Shown piece by piece: positions 34,355 to 42,633 of a DNA stretch of 64,000 nt; within the stretch, counting starts at the first letter, position 1, and each line of letters begins with the position of its first letter. The notes beneath the pieces were generated by a model. That model worked only from the letters and a program-made list of their open reading frames with translations, was not told the origin of the DNA and did no database searches. Made by a program: the position numbers and the translations under genes. Source of the DNA: Cellulosimicrobium cellulans. GTDB lineage: Bacteria > Actinomycetota > Actinomycetes > Actinomycetales > Cellulomonadaceae. Where the stretch lies: positions 408,590 through 472,589 of the forward strand of contig NZ_JAFGYF010000003.1 of NCBI RefSeq assembly GCF_016921195.1, written 5' to 3'.

Positions 34355-35935
34355 TCAGTCCGCGACAGGCACGTCCACGAACCGTACCGGCGTGCTGCCG
34401 TCCGTGACCTCCGTGGACCCGTCCGGCACGTCGACGACGACGGTGCCGGCGCCCGTGTCCGGCCAGACGACCGTCACGCGGGCCGTGGCGCCGGTCTCCA
34501 ACGAGCCCAGCTGGAGATCGGCGAGCGTGCTGCGCTGCTGGTCGGTGTAGACGGCAGGGTCGACGAGGTAGTCCACCGGGTAGACGCGCACACCGCCGTC
34601 GAGCAGCGTGACGTTGTTCGCGCCGAGCATCCCGGCGCTGAGGTCGCCGCGTCCGTCGCGGACGGACCCGAGGACGCTGACGAACGTCGCGTACTCCGGT
34701 CCGACGTTGCGCACGTCGAGCGTGCCCACGAGGTAGCCACCCGCACGGCGGACCTCGACGAGGGACACCTCGAGCCGCTGCGTCCCGCCGAGCCCGTCGC
34801 GGTGGTCGAGGGTCGCGCTCCCGAGCCCGTCGACCGTGGGCCCCTCCGCGGCGAGCGCTCCGCCCGCGTCGGACGACCCGACGACGGCAGGCTCGCCGGA
34901 CGGCGTGAACTCGACGGTCACGCGACGGTTGAGGGCACGCCCCTCGTCGCTCGGCTCCGTCGACACCGGCTCCGTCTCGCCGCGCCCCTCGACACGCACG
35001 TCGAACCGTCCCAGGTCGGCGATCTCCCCGAGGCGGTCTGCCACCGCCCGGGCACGTCGCTCGGACAGCTCCTGGTTCGCCGCGTCCTCCCCCACGTCGT
35101 CGGTGTGCCCGACGACGACGAGGTCGCCGTCCGCGGCGAGCGCGAGCTGGGCGGCGACCGCCTCCAGCACGCCGTCGGCCTCGGGCCCCAGGTCGGCGGA
35201 GTCGACGGCGAACAAGACGTCCGAGTCGACCGCGACGCTCACGAGGTCGCGTGCGTCGCGCGTGCGGACGGCATCGCCGGCCGAGGTGCTGAACGTCTCG
35301 AGGAACGCGGTCGGCGCCACGACGTCCGTGGTCCCGTCCGGCGCGAGGTCCGCGACGGGCACCGTGAGGTCGCCCGCGTCGGCGGCGGCGACGACCGGCA
35401 CGTCCTCGACGAGGCCGAGCGCGGGGACGAGCACCGCGGTCGTCGGGGTGTCGGGAGCGTCGAACGCGACGTACCCGACGACGGGTTCCCGCCCCGTCTC
35501 GAGCAGGTACTCCTCGCCGAGGGAGGCGAGCGCCGCGCCGGACGCCGAGCGCGCCGGCTCGCGCACGACCCCGTCCTCGAGGTCCACCAGGCGCGTGCCG
35601 TCCAGCGAGTCGTCCTGGGTGAGCGCGAGGTTGGCGAACACCTCCCCGACCATGACGAAGGCGTCTCCGCCCGTGGCCTCGATCTCCACGCGCAGCACCG
35701 CGAGGTCGCCGTCCACCGCGACCGGTCCGACCGTGGCCTCGACGTCGAGACCGAGCACCGTGCCGGGGACGACCACGGGTGCCGGGTCCGCGGAGAGCGC
35801 GGCCGCCTCCGTGGAGGTCGCCGCCGGGCGTGGACCGGCGCCGTCGGCGCCACAGCCCGCGAGGGCCAGGGCGAGGACCGCCGCGACGGCGGGGGCGACG
35901 CGCGGCGCCCTCCGCGTTCCGTTCCGGTGCAGCAT
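34355..35935 (-). CDS. OmpA-domain lipoprotein
   Basis: 526 residues. Lipoprotein signal with lipobox ALAGC, then a Thr/Ala-rich tether. An OmpA/MotB peptidoglycan-binding domain lies in the middle (~235-350): VLFAVDSADLGPEADGVLEA, VVGHTDDVGEDAANQELSER and GRALNRRVTVEF. The flanking N- and C-terminal beta-rich regions are of unknown type; the C-terminal ~130 residues resemble a secreted adhesion-like fold but I do not recognise it. Likely anchored in the membrane and bound to cell wall. ATG at 35935 has GGGGGAG upstream. Single gene. Confidence 0.8.
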   Translation of the reverse strand: MLHRNGTRRAPRVAPAVAAVLALALAGCGADGAGPRPAATSTEAAALSADPAPVVVPGTVLGLDVEATVGPVAVDGDLAVLRVEIEATGGDAFVMVGEVFANLALTQDDSLDGTRLVDLEDGVVREPARSASGAALASLGEEYLLETGREPVVGYVAFDAPDTPTTAVLVPALGLVEDVPVVAAADAGDLTVPVADLAPDGTTDVVAPTAFLETFSTSAGDAVRTRDARDLVSVAVDSDVLFAVDSADLGPEADGVLEAVAAQLALAADGDLVVVGHTDDVGEDAANQELSERRARAVADRLGEIADLGRFDVRVEGRGETEPVSTEPSDEGRALNRRVTVEFTPSGEPAVVGSSDAGGALAAEGPTVDGLGSATLDHRDGLGGTQRLEVSLVEVRRAGGYLVGTLDVRNVGPEYATFVSVLGSVRDGRGDLSAGMLGANNVTLLDGGVRVYPVDYLVDPAVYTDQQRSTLADLQLGSLETGATARVTVVWPDTGAGTVVVDVPDGSTEVTDGSTPVRFVDVPVAD

Positions 35936-36033
35936 CGCGAGATCTCCCCCGTGGATCGACGTCCCGCGCTCGTGCCGCGCGGCGGCACGACAGTAGCCGA
36001 CCCGTCCCGGCGGTCGGACGGCCGCCCGAGGTC

Positions 36034-36077
36034 GTCAACGCGTGTTGACACCCGTCGCTGCGTCAACCTAGATTGAC
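36034..36077 (+). promoter_or_regulatory. Leaderless promoter with two GTCAAC-N4-GTTGAC operators
   Basis: TTGACA (36045-36050), an 18-base spacer and TAGATT (36069-36074) are followed after seven bases by the ATG at 36082, so the transcript should be leaderless. GTCAACGCGTGTTGAC (36034-36049) covers the -35 box and GTCAACCTAGATTGAC (36062-36077) covers the -10 box. These are two operators 28 bases apart, consistent with tight repression, probably by the encoded HTH protein. Confidence 0.75.
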
Positions 36078-36081
36078 ACCC

Positions 36082-36303
36082 ATGGAACCCGTCGACATGG
36101 ACGCCGCGAGCAGCACCGATCCCGACACGGGGCTGCGGGCCGTGCGGTCGCTGCGCGTGCTCGCCGAGCGCCTCGAGGCGCTGCAGGTCGAGCACGCTCG
36201 TGCGCTCGGCTGGTCCTGGCAGGAGATCGCCGACCGCCTCGGCGTCTCCCGCCAGGCCGTGCACAAGAAGTACGGGACGTCCCGAACCACCAGGAGGTCA
36301 TGA
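36082..36303 (+). CDS. Small helix-turn-helix regulator
   Basis: 73 residues. The core LEALQVEHARALGWSWQEIA, DRLGVSRQAVHKKYG is a helix-turn-helix of the type found next to Clp-N-domain genes in actinobacteria. The ATG at 36082 directly follows the promoter. It overlaps no other gene, and its stop is one base before the next ATG, so the two are one operon. Likely binds the GTCAAC palindromes in its own promoter (inference). Confidence 0.8.
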   Translation: MEPVDMDAASSTDPDTGLRAVRSLRVLAERLEALQVEHARALGWSWQEIADRLGVSRQAVHKKYGTSRTTRRS

Positions 36304-36304
36304 C

Positions 36305-36880
36305 ATGTTCGAACGCTTCGCGGCCGACGCCCGCGACACGGTGGTCGGCGCCCAGGAGGTGGCCCGCTCGCGCGGCGACGACGCCATCGACGCCGTGCAC
36401 CTGCTCCTCGCCCTCGCGCGCCAGGACGGCGGCGCGGGCGCGGACGCGCTCGCGGCCGTCGGCGTCGGCGCGGACGCCCTCGAGGGCCACGTCGACTCGG
36501 CGCGTCGGCACGACACGCTCGACGGCCCTGCGCTCGCGGCCCTCGGCATCGACCTCGAGGAGGTCCGCGCCCGGACCGACGCGGCGTTCGGGCCAGGGGC
36601 GCTGGATCGCGCGGGCGACGACGAGCGCCGTCGTGGGCGGCGCCACCGCCGCTCGCACATCCCCTTCACGCCCGAGGCGAAGAAGGCTCTCGAGCTCTCG
36701 CTGCGCGAGGCCGTGCACGCGGGCTCACGCGCCATCGACTCGGGTCACGTGCTCGCCGCCGTCGCCCGCTCGAAGGGTTCGACGGCGCACCGCGCGCTGG
36801 TCGACGCGCTCACCGAGGCGGGGTCCGACGTCGCAGGCCTGCGCGCCGCGCTCGCCACCCGGCACCGCGAGGCCTCGTGA
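36305..36880 (+). CDS. Clp N-terminal-domain protein without ATPase
   Basis: 191 residues with two Clp_N-type repeats: MFERFAADARDTVVGAQEVA, IDAVHLLLALAR and IPFTPEAKKALELSLREAVH, IDSGHVLAAVAR. These are the substrate/adaptor-binding repeats of ClpA/ClpC, but no AAA+ ATPase module follows. A role as adaptor, decoy or sensor for Clp protease is possible. AGGAGG lies just before the start. Co-transcribed with the HTH gene, starting two bases after its stop codon. Confidence 0.8.
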   Translation: MFERFAADARDTVVGAQEVARSRGDDAIDAVHLLLALARQDGGAGADALAAVGVGADALEGHVDSARRHDTLDGPALAALGIDLEEVRARTDAAFGPGALDRAGDDERRRGRRHRRSHIPFTPEAKKALELSLREAVHAGSRAIDSGHVLAAVARSKGSTAHRALVDALTEAGSDVAGLRAALATRHREAS

Positions 36881-36884
36881 CGGG

Positions 36885-37085
36885 TCCGGATAGACGTAGG
36901 CGTACACCTGGTCGGTGTGCGTCGTCGGGTCGCCGCGGCCAGTAGCCGACCGCGGCGTCCTCCGCGTTCTCCGCGTAGCGGTGGATGGGCTCGAGGTCGT
37001 CGGGCTGCGGGCACGGCTTCCCGTGTCCTGCTCGAACGGCACCGGGTCGGGGATCTCGCGCGGGGTCGACCACACCCGCACCGGG
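36885..37085 (-). pseudogene. Frameshifted DUF5996-like remnant
   Basis: On the minus strand one frame encodes VRVWSTPREIPDPVPFEQDT, a second frame continues DDLEPIHRYAENAEDAAVGY, and the first frame resumes with THTDQVYAYVYPDP. Read together they resemble the middle and end of DUF5996 proteins (IPDPIPF...HRFW...GFWPG...FYAYAYPEP), with the N-terminal half and a central part missing. At least two frame changes and no start codon, so it is not functional. This is the main content of the 350-base gap 36881-37230. Confidence 0.5.
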
Positions 37086-37230
37086 CACGCCAGGGTGCGG
37101 GGCGGGCGGCCGGCTGCGGCACGGAGGGCTCCTCGGGGCTCGGTCGTCCTGCCACGGGAGGACCGCCGGGGCGCTCGTGCCCGACGACGGGGTGACGCCC
37201 GGCCGCGGCCGCGCACCTACCGTCGGTGGG

Positions 37231-37926
37231 GTGCCTGACGTGACCTCGCTCCACCACCGCTCCGACGACCGCACGAGCTCTGCGCCCGCACGGTCGTCGG
37301 GGGTCCCCGCGCCCGGCGGGCAGCCCTGGTCCAGGGGGGTCGTCGCGCTCGTCGCGAGCGTCCTGCTCGGCGGCCTCACGTCCTTCGCCCAGGGCGGCGT
37401 CCTGCCCGACGCCGTGGCACCCTTCGCGAACTCCGCCAGCGGCTGGACGCTGCTCACCACGCTCCTCGTCGCCTGGGCGGCGCGCAACCCGCGCACGCGG
37501 ACCGGGCACGCCGCCGTGCTCGGCGCCGCGAGCTTCCTGTTGCTCACCCTGGGCTACGCCGTCGCCGCCGACCTCCGTGGGTACTTCTACGACCCGACGA
37601 CGTTCGGGGTCGTCGGCCTCGTCGTCGGCCCGTTCGTCGGGGTCGCGGCGGCGTGGCTGGGGCGCACCGGAGTCCACGCCGCCCTCGGCACCGCGGTGCT
37701 CGCGGGAATCGGCGTCGGCGAGTCGGTGTACGGGCTCACGACGGTCGTCGAGACGACGGGCGCCACCTACTGGGTCGCGATCGGCGCCGTCGCGCTCGTG
37801 CTCCTCGCCGCCATGCTCGCGCGTCGCGTCCGCGGCGCCGCGCCGGCCACGATCGCCGTGGCGGGCACCGCGCTCGCGGCAGGGGCGTTCGTCGTCGCCT
37901 ACCGCGCCCTGGGCACGATCGGCTGA
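37231..37926 (+). CDS. DUF6518-like membrane protein
   Basis: 231 residues with about seven hydrophobic segments. LGGLTSFAQGGVLPDAVAPF, ANSASGWTLLTTLLVAWAAR and LGYAVAADLRGYFYDPTTFG are typical of DUF6518 proteins, a family of unknown function in actinobacteria. GTG at 37231 is taken as start; GTG at 37240 is equally possible. It converges on pcrA, 44 bases from its stop codon, with no obvious terminator between. Confidence 0.75.
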   Translation: MPDVTSLHHRSDDRTSSAPARSSGVPAPGGQPWSRGVVALVASVLLGGLTSFAQGGVLPDAVAPFANSASGWTLLTTLLVAWAARNPRTRTGHAAVLGAASFLLLTLGYAVAADLRGYFYDPTTFGVVGLVVGPFVGVAAAWLGRTGVHAALGTAVLAGIGVGESVYGLTTVVETTGATYWVAIGAVALVLLAAMLARRVRGAAPATIAVAGTALAAGAFVVAYRALGTIG

Positions 37927-37970
37927 TCCTCTGCGGCTCGGCCGAACCCGCGGGCACGACCGTCGAGACG

Positions 37971-40748
37971 TCAGAGCTTGGTCACCGGCGAGTAGCGCAG
38001 CAGGAGCCGCTTGGTCCCGTCCGCGCCGAAGTCGATCTTCGCGACGGCGTTCGGCCCCGCGCCCTCGAGCGCGACGACCGTCCCGAGACCGTACGCGTCG
38101 TGCGTGACCTTGTCGCCGACGGCGAGGTTCGGCACGTCCCCGTCGGCCCGCGGCGTCGCCGACCCGAACTTCGCCCCACCGGGCGGCGAGCCGAACGCGG
38201 CGCGGGCAGGGGCCGACGACGACGGGTCGTGGCGGGTCTGGCGGGAGCGGCCCGAGGAACGAGGGCCGCGGATGGTAGACCCGTCGTCGTCGGCCCCTGA
38301 CCGCGCCCCCGACCCGAACCCGGACCGCGATCCGGACCACGAGCCCGAGCCCGAGCCGCGGCCCCAGACCGACCCGCCCGCGCGCAGCGTGGCCATCGAC
38401 GACTCGCGCCGCCGCCAGTCCCACAGCTCCTCCGGGATCTCCTCGAGGAACCGGCTCGGCGGGAACTCGTTCGCCATGCCCCACGCGGACCGCACCGCGG
38501 ACCGCGAGACGTAGAGCCGCTCGCGCGCGCGGGTGATGCCCACGTAGGCGAGGCGGCGCTCCTCGGCGAGCTCGGCGTCGTCGTGCAGGGACCTCATGTG
38601 CGGGAACGTGCCGTCCTCCATGCCGGTGAGGAACACGACGGGGAACTCCAGGCCCTTCGCGGTGTGCAGGGTCATGAGCGTGACGACGCCCGGGTCCTCC
38701 TTCGCCTCGCCCTCGGCGTCCTCGTCGGCGCCGTCGTCCGCGGGGATCTGGTCGGCGTCCGCGACCAGCGAGACGCGCTCGAGGAAGTCGGACAGCGTGC
38801 CCTCGGGCTCGAGCTCCGTGAACTCCGTCGCGACGGCATGCAGCTCGGCGAGGTTCTCGACGCGCGTCGCGTCCTGCGGGTCGTCGCTCGCGCGCAGCTC
38901 GGCGAGGTAGCCGGTGCGGTCGAGGACGGCGCCGAGGATCTCGGACGGGGTCGCGCCGGAGTCCGCGAGCTCGCGCAGCCCGGTCATGAGCTCGACGAAG
39001 GCGCGCAGGGGGTTGAGCGTGCGGTTGGTCAGGCCGGGGATCTCGTCGATCCGGGCGAGCGCCGCGCCGAACGAGATGCGCTCGCGGTCCGCGAGCGCCG
39101 CGACGGCGCCCTCGGCCCGGTCGCCGAGCCCGCGCTTGGGGACGTTGAGCACGCGGCGCAGGTTGACGTCGTCGTCGAGGTTGTCGATCGCGCGCAGGTA
39201 CGCGACGGCGTCCTTGACCTCGCGCCGCTCGTAGAAGCGCGTGCCGCCGACGACCTTGTAGGGCAGGCCGACGCGGATGAGCACCTCCTCCAGCGCACGG
39301 GACTGGGCGTTGGTCCGGTAGAACACCGCGACGTCGCCGGGGCGCACGCCCTCGGTGTCGCCGAGGCGGTCGATCTCCTCCGCGACGAACCGCGCCTCCT
39401 CGTGCTCGTTGTCCGCGACGTAGCCGATGACCTTCGCGCCCGCGCCCGAGTCGGTCCACAGCCGCTTGGGCTTGCGGTCGGGGTTGCGCGAGATGACGGC
39501 GTTGGCGGCCGAGAGGATGTTCTGGGTCGAGCGGTAGTTCTGCTCGAGCAGGATGGTGCGGGCGTCCGGGTAGTCGGCCTCGAACTCGAGGATGTTGCGG
39601 ATCGTGGCGCCGCGGAACGCGTAGATCGACTGGTCGGCGTCGCCCACGACGGTGAGCTCGGCGGGGTCGAGCGCGGGCACCTGCGCCTCGCCGGTCCCGC
39701 TCGTCGCAGGGTCGGTCGCGGCGGAGTCCTCGCCCACGCCCGCGAGCTCGCGCACGAGCACGTACTGCGCGTGGTTGGTGTCCTGGTACTCGTCGACGAG
39801 CACGTGGCGGAACCGGCGGCGGTAGTGCTCGGCGACCGCGGGGAACGCCTGGAGCAGGTTCACCGTGGTCATGATGATGTCGTCGAAGTCGAGCGCGCTC
39901 GCCGCGACGAGCCGGGCCTGGTAGCGCGTGTAGACGTCGGCGAGCACCTGGTCGAACTCGGGCACGTTTGCGCCGTGCTGGCCGGCCCGCGCCGCGAGGC
40001 CGTCGTCCGTCGCGTGGGCGCCGGAGTCGCGCGCGTAGGTCTCGGGGTCGATGAGCTCGTTCTTGAGGTCCGAGATCTTGTTGGCGAGCGACCGCGCCGG
40101 GTACTTCTTCGGGTCCAGGTCGAGCTCGCGCGTGACGAGCGTGATGAGCCGCTGGGAGTCCGCGGCGTCGTAGATCGAGAAGCTCGACCGGAGCCCGAGC
40201 GTCTTGGCCTCACGCCGCAGGATGCGCACGCACGCCGAGTGGAACGTGGAGACCCACATGTTCCGCGCCGACGGCCCGACGAGCGCCTCGACGCGCTCGC
40301 GCATCTCCGCGGCCGCCTTGTTGGTGAACGTGATCGCGAGGATCTGCCCGGCGCGCGCCCGGCCCGTGGCGAGCAGGTGCGCGATGCGGTGCGTCAGCAC
40401 GCGCGTCTTGCCCGAGCCGGCGCCCGCGACGATGAGCAGCGGCCCGCCCGCGTGCACGACGGCCTCGCGCTGCTGCGGGTTGAGCCCGTCGAGCAGCGCG
40501 TCGGGGTCGAGGTGGGCGTACCGGCCCTTGCGCTCCCCCGTGCCCGACGGCGAACCGGCAGCCCCCGCCTCCGTCCCCCCCGGGGTGCCGTCGCCGGCGG
40601 GCGACCCCGCGCCGTCGGGCACGGCCGGGTCGTCGGTCCAGCGCGGGGCGGTCCGCGGGAGTCGCGACTCGCCGCCGTGGTCGACGCGCGGGCCGTCGAA
40701 GAGCGTGTCGAGGCCGGGCAGCGGGAGGTTCTCGAAGAGCGAAGCCAT
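37971..40748 (-). CDS. pcrA: ATP-dependent DNA helicase PcrA/UvrD
   Basis: 925 residues, a superfamily 1A helicase. After a ~75-residue low-complexity N terminus come the Q motif LNPQQREAV, Walker A VAGAGSGKT (108-115), Walker B VLVDEYQDTN (~318), motif III GDADQSIYAFRGA, motif V VTLMTLHTAKGLEFP and motif VI EERRLAYVGITRAR. It unwinds DNA in repair and displaces RecA and RNA polymerase. The C-terminal Tudor-like domain (VGDKVTHDAYGLGTVVALEG) binds RNA polymerase in homologues. The linker before it contains a Gly/Ser repeat region and an in-frame family E element (residues ~817-847, [15 protein letters not shown]). ATG at 40748 has GGAGGGG upstream. Confidence 0.94.
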   Translation of the reverse strand: MASLFENLPLPGLDTLFDGPRVDHGGESRLPRTAPRWTDDPAVPDGAGSPAGDGTPGGTEAGAAGSPSGTGERKGRYAHLDPDALLDGLNPQQREAVVHAGGPLLIVAGAGSGKTRVLTHRIAHLLATGRARAGQILAITFTNKAAAEMRERVEALVGPSARNMWVSTFHSACVRILRREAKTLGLRSSFSIYDAADSQRLITLVTRELDLDPKKYPARSLANKISDLKNELIDPETYARDSGAHATDDGLAARAGQHGANVPEFDQVLADVYTRYQARLVAASALDFDDIIMTTVNLLQAFPAVAEHYRRRFRHVLVDEYQDTNHAQYVLVRELAGVGEDSAATDPATSGTGEAQVPALDPAELTVVGDADQSIYAFRGATIRNILEFEADYPDARTILLEQNYRSTQNILSAANAVISRNPDRKPKRLWTDSGAGAKVIGYVADNEHEEARFVAEEIDRLGDTEGVRPGDVAVFYRTNAQSRALEEVLIRVGLPYKVVGGTRFYERREVKDAVAYLRAIDNLDDDVNLRRVLNVPKRGLGDRAEGAVAALADRERISFGAALARIDEIPGLTNRTLNPLRAFVELMTGLRELADSGATPSEILGAVLDRTGYLAELRASDDPQDATRVENLAELHAVATEFTELEPEGTLSDFLERVSLVADADQIPADDGADEDAEGEAKEDPGVVTLMTLHTAKGLEFPVVFLTGMEDGTFPHMRSLHDDAELAEERRLAYVGITRARERLYVSRSAVRSAWGMANEFPPSRFLEEIPEELWDWRRRESSMATLRAGGSVWGRGSGSGSWSGSRSGFGSGARSGADDDGSTIRGPRSSGRSRQTRHDPSSSAPARAAFGSPPGGAKFGSATPRADGDVPNLAVGDKVTHDAYGLGTVVALEGAGPNAVAKIDFGADGTKRLLLRYSPVTKL
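38207..38299. repeat. Family E element, copy B, inside pcrA
   Basis: Perfect 22-base arms (38207-38228 and 38278-38299; outer part CAGGGGCCGACGACGACGGG), extending ~8 more base pairs with one mismatch, enclose a 49-base core: GTGGCGGGTCTGGCGGGAGC, inner stem GGCCC/GGGCC around GAGGAACGA, then GCGGATGGTA. The 93 bases equal 31 codons, so the helicase frame stays open. Confidence 0.85.
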
Positions 40749-40866
40749 AGCCCCTCCAGCCTAGGCGCCCGCGCCCACACCCGGTGCCGCCCCGCCGATG
40801 AGTCCTGTGTCCCGCGACGGTCTCCCCGTTCGTCCGCAGCACCTGCCGCACCACGAAGGAGCCACC

Positions 40867-41247
40867 ATGGCGACGACCCACCTCACGGGCGTGCACACCG
40901 TCGCGGTCCCGGTCACGGACCAGGACCGCGCGCTGGCCTACTACACGGGGACGCTCGGTTTCGAGGTCCGCATGGACGGCGAGCTCCAGGAGGGCTTCCG
41001 CTGGATCGAGGTCGCTCCCCCGGGCTCCCCGACGTCCGTCGCGCTCGTCGCGGCCGGCGAGGGCATCGCCGCGGGCGTCGACACGGGCATCCGCCTCACG
41101 ACCTCCGACGCGGCCGCCGACCACGCGGCGCTCACCGACGCCGGTGCGAGCACCGGCGAGCTCCTGCGCTGGGAGGGCGTCCCGCCGATGTTCTCGCTGC
41201 GCGACGTCGACGGGAACACGCTCTACGTCATGGAACTGCCCGGCTGA
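40867..41247 (+). CDS. VOC (glyoxalase/bleomycin-resistance fold) protein
   Basis: 126 residues, one VOC module pair. It starts HLTGVHTVAVPVTDQDRALA, YYTGTLGFEVRMD and ends MFSLRDVDGNTLYVMEL, with candidate metal ligands His (~9) and Glu (~124). Such small proteins act as isomerases, dioxygenases or drug-binding resistance proteins; the activity here is unknown. ATG at 40867 follows GAAGGAG. It is divergent from pcrA and convergent with the NmrA-like gene 19 bases downstream. Confidence 0.85.
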   Translation: MATTHLTGVHTVAVPVTDQDRALAYYTGTLGFEVRMDGELQEGFRWIEVAPPGSPTSVALVAAGEGIAAGVDTGIRLTTSDAAADHAALTDAGASTGELLRWEGVPPMFSLRDVDGNTLYVMELPG

Positions 41248-41265
41248 GCCGCCCAGCGAGGGCGG

Positions 41266-41892
41266 TCAGGCGGAGACCGAGACCGTCGCGCGGACTGCTG
41301 CGGGCTCCTCGACGAGATCGACCACCGCGGACGCGAGGTCTGCTCGGCGGATCGAGTAGTGCCACCGCACGTTGCCGTCCGTCCGCGAGCGGTACGCGCC
41401 ACGGGCCTTGCCGTCCTGGAGCATCGGCGGGCGGACGAGCGTCCAGTCGAGGCCGCTAGCCGCCACCACCGCCTCGGTCGCGGCGAAGGCCGCGTTCTCC
41501 TCGCGCAGCACCCGCGCGAGCACCGGCTTGGCGAGGTACCTGCTCAGGGGGTCGTCGCCGTCGACCACCCACCCGCTCGCGCTCAGCGCGACGAGGCGTC
41601 GCACGCCGGCACGGTGGGCCGCCTCGACGAGCGCCTCGGCCGCCCGCGCCTGGACGTCTCGCGGCTCGCCCTTCACCGGACCTACGCAGGAGACGACGGC
41701 GTCGGCACCGGACAGCGACTCGGCGAGCCGGCCCACGTCCCGCGCGTCTGCGACGGCCACCGCGTCGGTGCGGACGCCCCCGAGACGGTCCGGCCGCCGC
41801 ACCACCGCCGTGACGTGGTGGCCGCGGGCCTGCGCTTCTCGGACCACCTCGCGGCCGGTCCGTCCACTTGCTCCGATCACGGCGATCTTCAT
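41266..41892 (-). CDS. NAD(P)-binding NmrA/SDR-like protein
   Basis: 208 residues. The nucleotide-binding GASGRTGREV motif sits at the N terminus (residues 7-16), with VVSCVGPVKGEP and LDWTLVRPPML following, as in atypical short-chain dehydrogenases of the NmrA/flavin-reductase-like group. There is no YxxxK pair, so it may be a redox sensor or non-catalytic. ATG at 41892 is preferred (GAGAGG upstream) over ATG at 41898. It is divergent from a TetR regulator with a 26-base palindrome between them and is presumably its target. Confidence 0.82.
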   Translation of the reverse strand: MKIAVIGASGRTGREVVREAQARGHHVTAVVRRPDRLGGVRTDAVAVADARDVGRLAESLSGADAVVSCVGPVKGEPRDVQARAAEALVEAAHRAGVRRLVALSASGWVVDGDDPLSRYLAKPVLARVLREENAAFAATEAVVAASGLDWTLVRPPMLQDGKARGAYRSRTDGNVRWHYSIRRADLASAVVDLVEEPAAVRATVSVSA

Positions 41893-41906
41893 GTGCATCC
41901 TCTCGT

Positions 41907-41932
41907 GGGGTGAGTAAGTGTTTACTCACCCC
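41907..41932. promoter_or_regulatory. TetR-type operator
   Basis: Perfect 11-base arms GGGGTGAGTAA and TTACTCACCCC are separated by GTGT. It is 14 bases from the NmrA-like start and 74 bases from the tetR-like start, so it can control both. Confidence 0.85.
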
Positions 41933-42006
41933 TAGGATGGTCGCGTGCGACAGACCCGTCAAGACCCGACCGCCCTCCGCGCCGCCGGCCTGGCGGAGAC
42001 CGGACG

Positions 42007-42579
42007 ATGAGCGCCCGAGAGCGGATCCTCGACGCCGCCGCGACGGTCCTGCGTTCCCAGGGCATCGCCGCCGCGACGACGCGCGAGATCGCTCGCGCGG
42101 CCGGGTGCTCGGAGGCCCTCCTCTACAAGAACTTCGCCGACAAGCAGGACCTCTTCCTCGCGGTCCTCGCCGAGCGCATACCGCGCCTCGCCTCGACCGG
42201 CGACCTCGCCGGAGGACGCACGGTCGCCGAGAACCTCACGACGCTCGTCGAGCAGCTGCTCGGCTTCTACGTGCGCACGTTCCCCGTCGCCGCGTCGATC
42301 TTCGGGACGCCCGAGCTCCTCGCCGCCCATCGCGCGGCGATGGACCGCCGTGGCGCGGGGCCCGAGGCCCCCGCCCGTCACCTGCAGGCCTACCTCGACA
42401 GCGAGATCACGAACGGTCGGCTCCCCGAGGACCTGGACGCACGCTCCACCGCCCGGGTCCTCGCCGGCGCGGCGCTCCTCGAGGCCTTCCTGGCTGCGTA
42501 CGCGGGCGCGGACGACGTCCCGGACGCCACGGCACGGGCGCGCGACATCGTCGCCGTCGTCACGCCGCTGCTCGACTGA
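42007..42579 (+). CDS. TetR-family transcriptional regulator
   Basis: 190 residues. The N-terminal DNA-binding domain ARERILDAAATVLRSQGIAA, ATTREIARAAGCSEALLYK, NFADKQDLFLAVL is a textbook TetR helix-turn-helix. The C-terminal ligand domain is not assignable. ATG at 42007. It probably represses itself and the divergent NmrA-like gene through the 41907-41932 palindrome, a common arrangement for quinone- or drug-responsive pairs. Confidence 0.9.
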   Translation: MSARERILDAAATVLRSQGIAAATTREIARAAGCSEALLYKNFADKQDLFLAVLAERIPRLASTGDLAGGRTVAENLTTLVEQLLGFYVRTFPVAASIFGTPELLAAHRAAMDRRGAGPEAPARHLQAYLDSEITNGRLPEDLDARSTARVLAGAALLEAFLAAYAGADDVPDATARARDIVAVVTPLLD

Positions 42580-42633
42580 CCCCCGCGCGACGGAGCCGGG
42601 CACCCGGCGGGGCGGCGCGACCGGCGCGCACGC

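Noticed and set aside
38207..38299. Retron-type RNA or ribozyme for family E
   Set aside because: No reverse transcriptase gene is near any copy, and I could not match the core to hammerhead, HDV, twister or group II domain V motifs. Left as unknown structured element.
38300..38380. Gly/Ser-coding repeat in the pcrA linker as a mobile element
   Set aside because: It is ordinary low-complexity linker coding sequence without inverted arms; only the adjacent 93 bases match family E.
42595..42608. Terminator between the TetR and DUF456 genes
   Set aside because: The stem is only six base pairs with a two-base loop, too small to support.
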